Assembly: GCF_003343245.1 (NCBI RefSeq)
Contig: NZ_CP024901.1
Span: forward strand, 2,604,001 to 2,668,000
Reading direction: 5' to 3'
Length of the DNA: 64,000 bases
Origin: Photorhabdus laumondii subsp. laumondii
Lineage (GTDB): Bacteria > Pseudomonadota > Gammaproteobacteria > Enterobacterales > Enterobacteriaceae
Within the stretch, counting starts at the first letter, position 1, and the number at the start of each line of letters is the position of its first letter. Positions 45,316-53,677 of the stretch are shown here, piece after piece. The position numbers and the translations under genes are program-made. The notes beneath the pieces are model-generated. The model saw only the letters and a program-made list of their open reading frames with translations, did not search any database and had not been told where the DNA came from.

Positions 45316-45340
45316 AAAAGCCTCTTATTAGAGGCTTTTT
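45316..45340 (+). terminator. Terminator of LCI-like gene 1
   Basis: Perfect stem AAAAGCCTCT / AGAGGCTTTT around TATT, then T-run; 10 bases after the stop. Confidence 0.85.
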
Positions 45341-45376
45341 AAGACACTGAGAAGATAATGGAAGTTATATTTCCAA

Positions 45377-45559
45377 CCTAGGATGAAAAATATAAGCAGT
45401 TTTTGAATTTTAAAATTGTAACATCATCGATGTGATGATTTATATTTTGCATACATTATCACATATGATTTTATAATTAATATGTTTAAATATATAAATT
45501 CTGAAACTATTTAAGGAGAGTTTTATGTTCAAGAAATTATTAACAGTTGGGGCATTAGC
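45377..45559 (+). repeat. Duplicated control region, copy 2 (LCI-like gene 2)
   Basis: Counterpart of 44860-45043, including the hairpin (ATCATC...GATGAT) and identical GAAACTATTTAAGGAGAG before the ATG. Confidence 0.8.
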
Positions 45560-45809
45560 CGTGGGTATTACATTAACTGGAGGAGTTGGGAGTGCATTGG
45601 CACTTGAAAAATGTCCGAGTCAGAATATAAACAAAAAGGGCTCGATGTATACTAGGCATGTTGTTAATACTCAAAAAAAATTTGCTAATGCATTTGAACA
45701 GAAATATAGTGGTAAAACGATTAAGTGGTATTTAAAAGGAGTTGTTAAATCTTGTAATTATAACGGACGTACCGCTTATGCTGCTTACTATGAAGGTAGG
45801 GCAAAATAA
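45525..45809 (+). CDS. Small secreted LCI-like antimicrobial-peptide candidate 2
   Basis: A 94-residue paralogue of the preceding gene, with the same first 12 residues and then a diverged signal peptide ending near ALALE. Mature part ~65 residues: two Cys (KCPSQN, SCNYNG), KFANAF, GKTIKWYLKG and RTAYAAYYEG conserved. Lys-rich (basic), unlike copy 1. The promoter and hairpin are duplicated with the gene, which suggests selection for dose or diversification. Confidence 0.65.
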   Translation: MFKKLLTVGALAVGITLTGGVGSALALEKCPSQNINKKGSMYTRHVVNTQKKFANAFEQKYSGKTIKWYLKGVVKSCNYNGRTAYAAYYEGRAK

Positions 45810-45923
45810 AATTCTATCGAAAGTCTCTTATTTGTATTAACTAAGAACACTGACAAACCCTGTTTAAAATAATGGGGTTTTTGCTTTTGTTATGAATGAT
45901 CATATTTCCTATTTTTCTTTTGG

Positions 45924-46142
45924 TTACCATATATTCAAAGTGTTGATTGACCTTAAACATAATATTTCTCTTTCGATCAAGATTAAACAGGTAGAGGAAT
46001 TATCTCGACAAAAAAAACCGTTATCGTGTGTGAATGCATCACAGACAATATGGGTTACAGCTCCTAAAAATAACGACAACACAAAAATAATTCTGTCTTT
46101 ATAACCCTGTTTTTCATAACGAACAAAGGATACTGCATACAT
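45924..46142 (-). pseudogene. Remnant of a DUF4184-like membrane protein gene
   Basis: A 72-residue frame containing LFLGAVTHIVCDAFTHDNGFF, which resembles the conserved helix of DUF4184 (GxxTHxxWDxFTH). Sequence after that lacks family resemblance, and the N-terminal half is missing, so it looks like debris. Confidence 0.45.
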
Positions 46143-46220
46143 CGTATTGTTGGAACATGAAAGCTACCGACTTCAACTTAAGATTTACAACCTTTAATCA
46201 CAGTCGGTAACTTGTTTGTT

Positions 46221-47414
46221 TTAAATTGAAGTGTCAGATTGAGTCTGAGCTAAGACATGATGTTTTTTTAATATCTCTTGAACTCTATCTTTAGGAATAG
46301 AAAACGAAGTATTGCCATTTCTCCCAACCATTTTTTTGGCGGCGATCATAGCATTAATTATTGCTTCTTCTGTTGCACTTATTGTGGCCTCATACAAGGG
46401 ATCTAGTTTGTCATTTGACAGTATTTTTATTGTTCTTACATCTTTTCTGGAGAAAGCATCATTATTTGCGGTCGAAAATGCAATAAATATCTCACCGCTC
46501 GTATTCCTGGCTACCCCACCGACCTTTGCTAGTCCAAGAGAGACTCGTTTAGCTATTTTTTCTAATTGGTGAGGCGCTAATGGTGCGTCTGTAGCCACCA
46601 CGGCGATTATAGAACCGGCATCCTTTATTTTTTTCTTGCCGCCATGATATATCGGCTTGAGATCCTGTATTTCTTTACCAACTGGAATCCCAGCAATAAT
46701 CAAATCGTCCCTATCACCAAAGTTGCCTTGAACAAGAACGCCAACAGTATATCCGCCATCTTTTTTATCTAGAATTCTTGATGAAGTACCTGTGCCCCCT
46801 TTAAACTTAAAAAGGTTCATTCCTGTTCCACCGCCGACATTACCCTCCTCTATCGCTCCTGATTTAGCACTATTCAACGCATGATATACATGTTCTTTCT
46901 TTACATGCATACCGTTTATATCATTTAATATTCCATCCCACGTTTCTGCAACCACAGGTAATAACCAAAATAAATCATCTTTCAGTGGTGATGTTAGGTT
47001 GTTATCAATCATCCAGCTAATTGTTGAGTCTCTAACAATACCAACACTATGAGTGTTGGTGATTAATATTGGCGTTTCCAGGAAACCACTCTCTTTGACC
47101 CATTGATTGCCTGTCATATCTCCATTTCCATTTAAAGAGAATGTACTAGAAAATACCGGGCTAAATTTCTTGCCTTTTGGCAATATAGCTGTTACGCCTG
47201 TCCTTATTGGGCCTTTTCCAACCTCTAGCTTTCCATCGCCTTCTATTATGGTTGAATAGCCAACTTCTACACCACTAACATCGGTAATCGCATTATATTT
47301 CCCGGTTACTCCAGAGAAAGGAATGCCTAAATCCCTTGCTCTAATCTCATCGGCTAAAGAATTAGAAGCTATCACTGTCGATAGCGATAAAATTATAATA
47401 TTTAATATTTTCAT
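46221..47414 (-). CDS. Exported DmpA-type P1 aminopeptidase
   Basis: A 397-residue self-cleaving peptidase of family S58. The signal peptide (ILSLSTVIASNSLA) predicts periplasmic export. RARDLGIPFSG, GNVGGGTGMNLFKFKGGTGTSSR-type loops and DAGSIIAVVATDAPL are classic DmpA; cleavage is expected at Gly267-Ser268, making Ser268 the nucleophile. DmpA-like enzymes remove N-terminal D- or L-Ala/Gly and some beta-peptides. AAGGAG precedes the ATG. It is the second P1 member in the window but of the other branch from the one at 29894. Confidence 0.9.
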   Translation of the reverse strand: MKILNIIILSLSTVIASNSLADEIRARDLGIPFSGVTGKYNAITDVSGVEVGYSTIIEGDGKLEVGKGPIRTGVTAILPKGKKFSPVFSSTFSLNGNGDMTGNQWVKESGFLETPILITNTHSVGIVRDSTISWMIDNNLTSPLKDDLFWLLPVVAETWDGILNDINGMHVKKEHVYHALNSAKSGAIEEGNVGGGTGMNLFKFKGGTGTSSRILDKKDGGYTVGVLVQGNFGDRDDLIIAGIPVGKEIQDLKPIYHGGKKKIKDAGSIIAVVATDAPLAPHQLEKIAKRVSLGLAKVGGVARNTSGEIFIAFSTANNDAFSRKDVRTIKILSNDKLDPLYEATISATEEAIINAMIAAKKMVGRNGNTSFSIPKDRVQEILKKHHVLAQTQSDTSI

Positions 47415-47779
47415 AACTACTCCTTGTTATACCAAATTAACTCTAAGGTTTAATGTTTAGAATATGAAGATCCAATACGAAGAGGATTCACTTTCGACCA
47501 GTCGGTATCCCCCTTTGTACTATTACGTAATTATATTATTCAGGTTTACAACTGAGTTCTAGATAAAAGATAGAATTAAGTGCTTGTTCCAAGATTAGAA
47601 CTTTCGACCAAGAAAAAACTGATCTTTAATAGGGCTATTATTGCGCCCACTTGTCTCCGTGTTTGCGATACACCTACAAAGATCACATAAAACTTAAAAA
47701 AGAATAGAAATTTGTATACTCAATATTGAATAAGAATCAAGATGAATATTTTGATAATTAATTGTAGAGAAGCGAGTAA
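47415..47779. other. Divergent spacer with a repeated 11-mer
   Basis: Between the DmpA-type gene and the ThDP-like gene. ACTTTCGACCA occurs at 47490-47500 and 47600-47610 in the same orientation. No coding frame or obvious operator palindrome. Confidence 0.4.
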
Positions 47780-50191
47780 ATGCATCATTACATCGGAATT
47801 TGTGTGGTTGCTCAGTCCCAAATCGTGAGCCAAGGAGTGAAAGAAGCGATTAACAAGTTGGAATTGTCAATTGCGGCCGAATCTGATCCTTGTGAGGTTT
47901 GGAAACTTAATTCAACAGTTTCAGTTGATTCTATTATGACGTACTTGCTTCAGCAAGCTAGAGGATATTTACTTGTCTATCAGAAAAAGCATCAATTTTC
48001 TTTTCATGTCATGACCTATGAAACGCTGGATGAAGCTCTGGCCGATATCGCACGGCATCCGGACAGAACACTCGATCTGGTAATTGCTGATGATCTGTTT
48101 TTACAACATGGACATTATGAGCAGGTCAGTCATCAGTTTTTCCGATTGTTTGAGTCGAATCCTGGGAAATTGTCACCCTATTCTTTCCTGCTCTCTTTAT
48201 CAGAGATGATTCCTGGTAGTGCACGAATACAAGAGATGGATTCAGTGACACTCAATATTTGGCAGCCAGATCCGCTTGTTTGGGAGATACAGGTGCTAAA
48301 AAACCTAATGGATCATTTGGATAGCACTTATATTAATCCATTACTTGTTAGAGCGACGACGTCTAAAGTAACAATATCATCAATGGCACAGTTTATTCAT
48401 GATTATATGGAGTGCCACTTCAAGGAGCGTTGGGACTTCCACTACTATACTGGGTCGATGATCTCCGGATTTATCGATTCCATGCTTCGTTTGTGTGATG
48501 GTACATCTACCCTGTGTGAAAGTGGGCCGAATGAGCACAGTCTGGCAGTTTCTGCACTTTGTGGCTGGCAGTTCTATCAACGTGGTTATGTAATTGCGGT
48601 AACTTCCGGCATGATCGATGAGTTTCGTGGCACATTATGCAACCTGAAACGTGCTCATGCGCCAGGTATCATCATTTGTGCAGATAGTCCTGGAAATAGC
48701 TGGTTCCCATTTCAAGGTACGATGCATAGAGATTATGATGGTAAGAAGTCGATTGAAGCAAAAGGAATTCCGTGCGTTTATATCAATGATCAATTGAACT
48801 TGCCTGAGCGGTTAAATGAGGCAATAGATCTATTGCAGTCTCAACCCGGCCCAGTGTTTATTCTTGCGACACAATCAGTTTTGGAATGTACACTGAAACC
48901 TGAGCAGCTACCTCATCCGAGTCAGTGGAGCCTTTTGGTTCCACAGATTGGGGATAATGAAGCGTCCGTCATGGATGCAGTAATGTCTCTGATCAACCAT
49001 GATAAGCGTCGTATACTGTGGCAATGTTGTCATTTAACGGATCATGAACGTGAACTGATTTATCAGATTGCTGAAAAAGCAGGGATAGCGTTAGTAGATA
49101 CGCTAGTATCTCCGGGGGCGGTCAGTGATTACCATCAGCAAAAGCCTGTTAGTAACTATATTGGAATTCTGTCGGTTTACGGCTTTAGCAGCAAAGTATT
49201 TCATTACCTACATGAGGGGCAGCAGCTTGCTGATCCTGAAAGCCAGAGTATTTTTTTCCTTAAAAGTAAAGTCGATGAAGCATCCTCGCCATTTTCCGCC
49301 AGTAAACTTAAAAATAAATGTCATATTATTCAGGTGAATTGCCGTTTAGAGCACATGTCACCTTACACTGATCTAGCTGTACATAGCTATTTACGCTCAT
49401 TCTTAAAAACCGTTCTCACTCGACTTAATGTGGATGAAAAGGTACTTGCTTATCGTCGTCGCGAACTGGAACGAGTTCAGAATTATCCTAACATCACCCC
49501 GATAGATTGGTTGCCACAGGTGCCGATGTCCCCCAATTACTTTTATGCCCATTTAGGGAAGCAGTTGCATCATCTGATTAGTGAGCAGGGATTTGTCTAT
49601 ACCGGTGTTTATGATGTAGGGAGGTGCGGAATCGGGGCGATGCGGAATTTACCGAAAACAGGGAAAGGATTTTCCGGTTGGTATGGCCGGGCACTGATGG
49701 GCGATGCGTTGATGTCACTGCCTTATTTGGCTCGTACATCATCCCAGAATATTCTGGCATTTATTGGTGATGGTGCCAGAGATTTAATCCCAAACATTGA
49801 GTCCCATATTGAACGAGCATTGATGCAAAATCCTCATCGGCAGAAGATCAATATTTCTGTGTTTTATCTTTGTAATGGTATGTTGTCGATGATTCGATCA
49901 TATATCGATATGAGAAGTGCGACGAATAATACAAAACAGACCTTGCTTGCTGCATCGTCGCGTAATTTGTCTTTGTTTACTGCTGCTAATGTCCAGGTTG
50001 TCCCTGACGCATATGCGACAACACAGGTAATTCGTGAGCGTTGGACAACATTTGACGCAACCTATTGTGAAACCATGTTAACCACTCCTCAAACCATTTA
50101 TTTTATCGATGTCATGCTCTCACATAACTCCGATGGGGACGGGATGGTCCTGTTCTCTGAAGCGACATGGCAGCGTGCCAATATAATATAA
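47780..50191 (+). CDS. Divergent thiamine-diphosphate-dependent enzyme-like protein
   Basis: An 803-residue soluble protein. From ~270 on it resembles the acetolactate-synthase/decarboxylase fold: an N-terminal ThDP part (PNEHSLAVSALCGW, GYVIAVTSGMIDEF) and, near 660-700, AFIGDGARDLIPN and a following ISVFYLCNG that together mimic the GDG-x(25-33)-N cofactor motif. The first ~250 residues match nothing I know. It might decarboxylate or ligate 2-oxo acids. The motif spacing is longer than usual and several core residues differ, so activity is uncertain. A strong terminator lies 18 bases past its stop. Confidence 0.6.
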   Translation: MHHYIGICVVAQSQIVSQGVKEAINKLELSIAAESDPCEVWKLNSTVSVDSIMTYLLQQARGYLLVYQKKHQFSFHVMTYETLDEALADIARHPDRTLDLVIADDLFLQHGHYEQVSHQFFRLFESNPGKLSPYSFLLSLSEMIPGSARIQEMDSVTLNIWQPDPLVWEIQVLKNLMDHLDSTYINPLLVRATTSKVTISSMAQFIHDYMECHFKERWDFHYYTGSMISGFIDSMLRLCDGTSTLCESGPNEHSLAVSALCGWQFYQRGYVIAVTSGMIDEFRGTLCNLKRAHAPGIIICADSPGNSWFPFQGTMHRDYDGKKSIEAKGIPCVYINDQLNLPERLNEAIDLLQSQPGPVFILATQSVLECTLKPEQLPHPSQWSLLVPQIGDNEASVMDAVMSLINHDKRRILWQCCHLTDHERELIYQIAEKAGIALVDTLVSPGAVSDYHQQKPVSNYIGILSVYGFSSKVFHYLHEGQQLADPESQSIFFLKSKVDEASSPFSASKLKNKCHIIQVNCRLEHMSPYTDLAVHSYLRSFLKTVLTRLNVDEKVLAYRRRELERVQNYPNITPIDWLPQVPMSPNYFYAHLGKQLHHLISEQGFVYTGVYDVGRCGIGAMRNLPKTGKGFSGWYGRALMGDALMSLPYLARTSSQNILAFIGDGARDLIPNIESHIERALMQNPHRQKINISVFYLCNGMLSMIRSYIDMRSATNNTKQTLLAASSRNLSLFTAANVQVVPDAYATTQVIRERWTTFDATYCETMLTTPQTIYFIDVMLSHNSDGDGMVLFSEATWQRANII

Positions 50192-50209
50192 GGAAGGATT
50201 GAAACTTAA

Positions 50210-50241
50210 AAAGCCCAAGAGTAGCTGTGCTCTTGGGCTTT
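50210..50241. terminator. Bidirectional terminator between convergent genes
   Basis: Perfect 12-bp stem AAAGCCCAAGAG / CTCTTGGGCTTT with an 8-base loop, serving the ThDP-like and aminotransferase genes. Confidence 0.85.
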
Positions 50242-50311
50242 ATTCTAAGCTTTTGAGTTTAACAATATTGAAGACCTTATGGGTACATCACGATTCATAT
50301 ACATCCTTCCC

Positions 50312-51643
50312 TCAGTCAATGTGATGCAATACTTCCCCAACGGCGTCAAAAAGCCGATCCAAATCGGCTCGTTCAGCGTTGAACATAGGCCCGAATTGCA
50401 GCGTATCACCGCCAAAGCGTACGTAAAAACCGGCTTTCCAAAGCGCCATGCTGGCGTCAAAAGGACGTACAGCGGTATCACCGTCACGGGCAGCCAACTC
50501 AATTGCTCCCACCAAGCCACAATTACGGATGTCAGTCACATTTGGACAGTTTCTGAGAGCATGAAGGGCCGTTTCGAAATGAGGGGCAAGTTCAGCAGAG
50601 CGTTGGATAAGATGGTTTTTATCCAACAGATCTAAAGTTGCTAACCCGGCAGCACAGGCTACGGGATGCGCCGAATAGGTATAACCGTGACTAAACTCCA
50701 CGGAGTGTTCCGGTAAAGACTGGGACATAAAGGCTTCATAAATTTCACTGCTTGCCACTACGCCTCCCAAAGGAATGGCACCATTGGTAATTTGTTTGGC
50801 AAAGTTAAGAAGATCGGGTGTCACACCAAAATATTCAGCGCCAGTCCAGCGCCCCATGCGACCAAAGCCAGTAATAACCTCATCAAAAATCAACAAAATA
50901 TTATGTTGATCACAAATTTCACGCAGACGCTGTAGATACCCTTTGGGCGGAATAATCGCACCGGCGGAACCGGACACAGGCTCGACAATAACTGCCGCAA
51001 TATTGGAGGCATCATGCAGTTCGATCAATTTGAGCATCTCGTTGGCTAATTCTGCGCCGCCGGTTTCCGCCATACCTGGCGTAAACGCCATATCGGTCTG
51101 TAATGTATGGGGTAAGTGATCTACATCCATTAACTGTCCGAACATTTTGCGGTTGCCACCAATACCTCCCAAACTGGTACCAGCAATATTGACACCATGA
51201 TAACCAAGTGCACGGCCAATCAGTTTAGTTTTCTCGGGTTGGCCTTTCACTCGCCAGTAAGCTCGTACCATTTTGACCGCGGTATCTACAGATTCAGAAC
51301 CTGAACTGGTGAAAAAGACGTGATTGAGATCACCTGGCGTTAAATTGGCAATTTTTTCTGCCAGTTGAAACGACAAGGGATGACCGAACTGAAAGCCTGG
51401 TGAATAATCGAGGGTGCTCAATTGAGCAGCGACAGCTTGTTGAATTTCTGTCCGGGTATGGCCTGCCCCACAGGTCCAAAGACCGGACAGACTGTCATAA
51501 ATCTGGCGTCCTTTATCGTCTTTTAGCCATTGCCCCTCGGCAGCAACGATAAGGCGTGGATCGCGTTGGAAACTTCGGTTGGCACTAAATGGCATCCAGT
51601 GAGATTTTAGGTTTAATGATTCAGAATAATGGGTTTTAGACAT
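50312..51643 (-). CDS. Class III aminotransferase, beta-alanine--pyruvate type
   Basis: A PLP enzyme of fold type I. The Schiff-base Lys283 lies in LLNFAKQITNGAIPLGG; TSSGSESVDTAVKMV and FDEVITGFGRMG are the family's PLP and Asp loops. The sequence is closest, as I recall, to omega-amino-acid:pyruvate aminotransferase (443 residues, standard). It would move the amino group of beta-alanine or similar omega-amines to pyruvate. AAGGAG precedes the ATG. It is convergent with the ThDP-like gene; no neighbour shows its physiological role. Confidence 0.88.
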   Translation of the reverse strand: MSKTHYSESLNLKSHWMPFSANRSFQRDPRLIVAAEGQWLKDDKGRQIYDSLSGLWTCGAGHTRTEIQQAVAAQLSTLDYSPGFQFGHPLSFQLAEKIANLTPGDLNHVFFTSSGSESVDTAVKMVRAYWRVKGQPEKTKLIGRALGYHGVNIAGTSLGGIGGNRKMFGQLMDVDHLPHTLQTDMAFTPGMAETGGAELANEMLKLIELHDASNIAAVIVEPVSGSAGAIIPPKGYLQRLREICDQHNILLIFDEVITGFGRMGRWTGAEYFGVTPDLLNFAKQITNGAIPLGGVVASSEIYEAFMSQSLPEHSVEFSHGYTYSAHPVACAAGLATLDLLDKNHLIQRSAELAPHFETALHALRNCPNVTDIRNCGLVGAIELAARDGDTAVRPFDASMALWKAGFYVRFGGDTLQFGPMFNAERADLDRLFDAVGEVLHHID

Positions 51644-51899
51644 CGATAACTCCTTCCAAAAGAATGAAATTTGAGTTTAGTTCAACCTCCTATTATTTTC
51701 CAACAATGACGAGTATTATTAGATAACAAATAATGTTGGACGTAATTAAATATTTAAATACTTTATCTTTAATCTATTTTACAGTTGTAAATCAGAATAG
51801 AGAAAAATATAGGGCGGAGATACCGCCCTATAAGAAGTTATAATAAGGTGAACAAATTTATTGCATGATGTTGAAGTTGTAATCTTATAGCTATAAATG

Positions 51900-53012
51900 T
51901 TAATTTGTAATCTTATAACTCTGAATGTGATGTTCTTGCTTCTCAAATTCCAAGGCTTCCTTGGTTATATCCAACAGATATTTATTGTTTTTACTATCTC
52001 TTAAAATTCCCCCTCTTTTTAAGGAATATATGAATTCAATACCAGATTTAACAATCCTTATCTCTTTCAATTCAAAATTATTTCCATACAAATAACTCAC
52101 TATTTTTTCCTTTAAGATTGGTATTAATATCTCGTTAGTAAATCCAGCAGCAAGGGTAATCACCGCACTTATATACCAAAGGGTAGGCTCTTCAATATCG
52201 GATACTCTTTTTTCCTGCCTGGAGTTATACTCACTATAGTTTTTTTCGATCAATTCAACTAAAGCAGAATGAGATGCAGTTAAATTAATATGGGCAGAAA
52301 CCAAATTTTTCACTAATGAATTATCATAGAGTAACTGTGAAGGCTTACCAGGTTTAATTTTCCACTTTCCTGTAGTCGTATAAATAACTGTACACTCCTT
52401 TCTTTTGTCAAAATTTTCTTCTGTAATCAATGCAGAATCGCTAGACACGTCACTCATTTTGATGAGCTGATTCTCAATATACTCTCCGGTTTTAACATAA
52501 AACTCTATCTTAGGCTGAATGTGATATGTGTCGCTGGGTGATGGGAGCCAGGAGTAGCCAATAAAACCCGCTCCTGATTTAATACCAAATGTAAGACAGC
52601 TATACCACTGATTGATTTCTTGTTCTGTCAAATCGAAACCATTGATTTTAATTCCGACTTGGTTAGGTTCAGTTTCCTCACTCAACTTACTTAAGGATGG
52701 GTTTATATGTTCTTCGCTAGAGTCAAATTCTACCTTCCATACGCTCCCTAATTCTATATTTCTAAGGGAATGAGTAGATATTTGTGAACTAATACCTACC
52801 ACCTTATTGTGTGAACTAGCCTTCAATTTAAATTCAAGAGGAATAATAAAAGCGTTTTCATCTCCTCTTTCATACTTAGATAATGTCATATAAGTTGATG
52901 AGTTAGCAAACACTTTATCACTTACTTCTGATTGTGGTTCACTGAGAAAACACCAAAACTTTTTCTTTTTATCTTGCTGGTTGACAATATAAATCTTGTA
53001 TTCTGTTGACAT
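51900..53012 (-). CDS. Unrecognised 370-residue protein
   Basis: No family recognised. The first ~170 residues are strand-rich (YKIYIVNQQDKKKKFW, LRNIELGSVWKVEF) and could be a beta-sandwich. A hydrophobic helix (LWYISAVITLAAGF) lies at ~275-290, and the C-terminus is polar. There is no signal peptide. AGGTGAAA precedes the ATG. It stands alone with large spacers either side. Lower-GC, strand-rich orphan proteins of this type are common in Photorhabdus islands. Confidence 0.55.
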   Translation of the reverse strand: MSTEYKIYIVNQQDKKKKFWCFLSEPQSEVSDKVFANSSTYMTLSKYERGDENAFIIPLEFKLKASSHNKVVGISSQISTHSLRNIELGSVWKVEFDSSEEHINPSLSKLSEETEPNQVGIKINGFDLTEQEINQWYSCLTFGIKSGAGFIGYSWLPSPSDTYHIQPKIEFYVKTGEYIENQLIKMSDVSSDSALITEENFDKRKECTVIYTTTGKWKIKPGKPSQLLYDNSLVKNLVSAHINLTASHSALVELIEKNYSEYNSRQEKRVSDIEEPTLWYISAVITLAAGFTNEILIPILKEKIVSYLYGNNFELKEIRIVKSGIEFIYSLKRGGILRDSKNNKYLLDITKEALEFEKQEHHIQSYKITN

Positions 53013-53677
53013 AATTTCACCTATAAATCCTATGAATAAAATATTAAAATTATGTGATTAGCTCATTGGCTTACATAATAGGTATAGTAATCATATAAAT
53101 AACATAATCAGGTTATTTATGTTTGCCGTGATAATAATATAGATCTGTAGCAGCAATTAATTATATTGCAAAGACAGAGACGGTTTATATAAATCAAAAG
53201 CTGCTATAGAAAAGAGTAGTACAGGGAATTTAAAAATCCAATTTAACTTAATTAATATAAATTAATCATGTCATTATTTATTTTATTACAAACTGACATA
53301 TTTTGTTATTAAAAGATATGAGATTGGTGTTTATATGGGAGATTGGGTTATCAACTATATGATTACGTTTAAGATTATGCCTGATACTTGAGCCTGTGAT
53401 TTAAATAGTGCTGAATGCTGAATTTACTATCTTAGATATGATAAAAACTCACTAAAACCAAGCTTAAATTTATTTTCAATAAATTCAATTAAATATATAC
53501 AAGTTATTTTATGGACTTAATTTTCGCTAAACATAAATTAAATTTATTGGCTGCTGATTTTGCCATTCAGTCCCCTATCCTTTTGACGGCATCAGTGACC
53601 TCGACAATGAGCGAGGGAGAAATGTCGTCATCGTACATTTCTCCCTGAACGCCGCTGTAAGTTACCTTAGTATTTTT
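53013..53677. other. 665-base spacer with a strong hairpin near its right end
   Basis: AT-rich DNA without a convincing gene; the hairpin at 53614-53646 is the only feature I see. Confidence 0.4.
53614..53646 (-). terminator. Long perfect stem-loop downstream of the molybdoenzyme
   Basis: AGGGAGAAATGT / ACATTTCTCCCT, a 12-bp stem with a 9-base loop, 32 bases after the stop. There is no T-run on the minus strand, so it may be a transcript-stabilising hairpin more than an intrinsic terminator. Confidence 0.5.

Noticed and set aside
48380..48580. 66-residue minus-strand frame within the ThDP-like gene
   Set aside because: Antisense shadow without signals.
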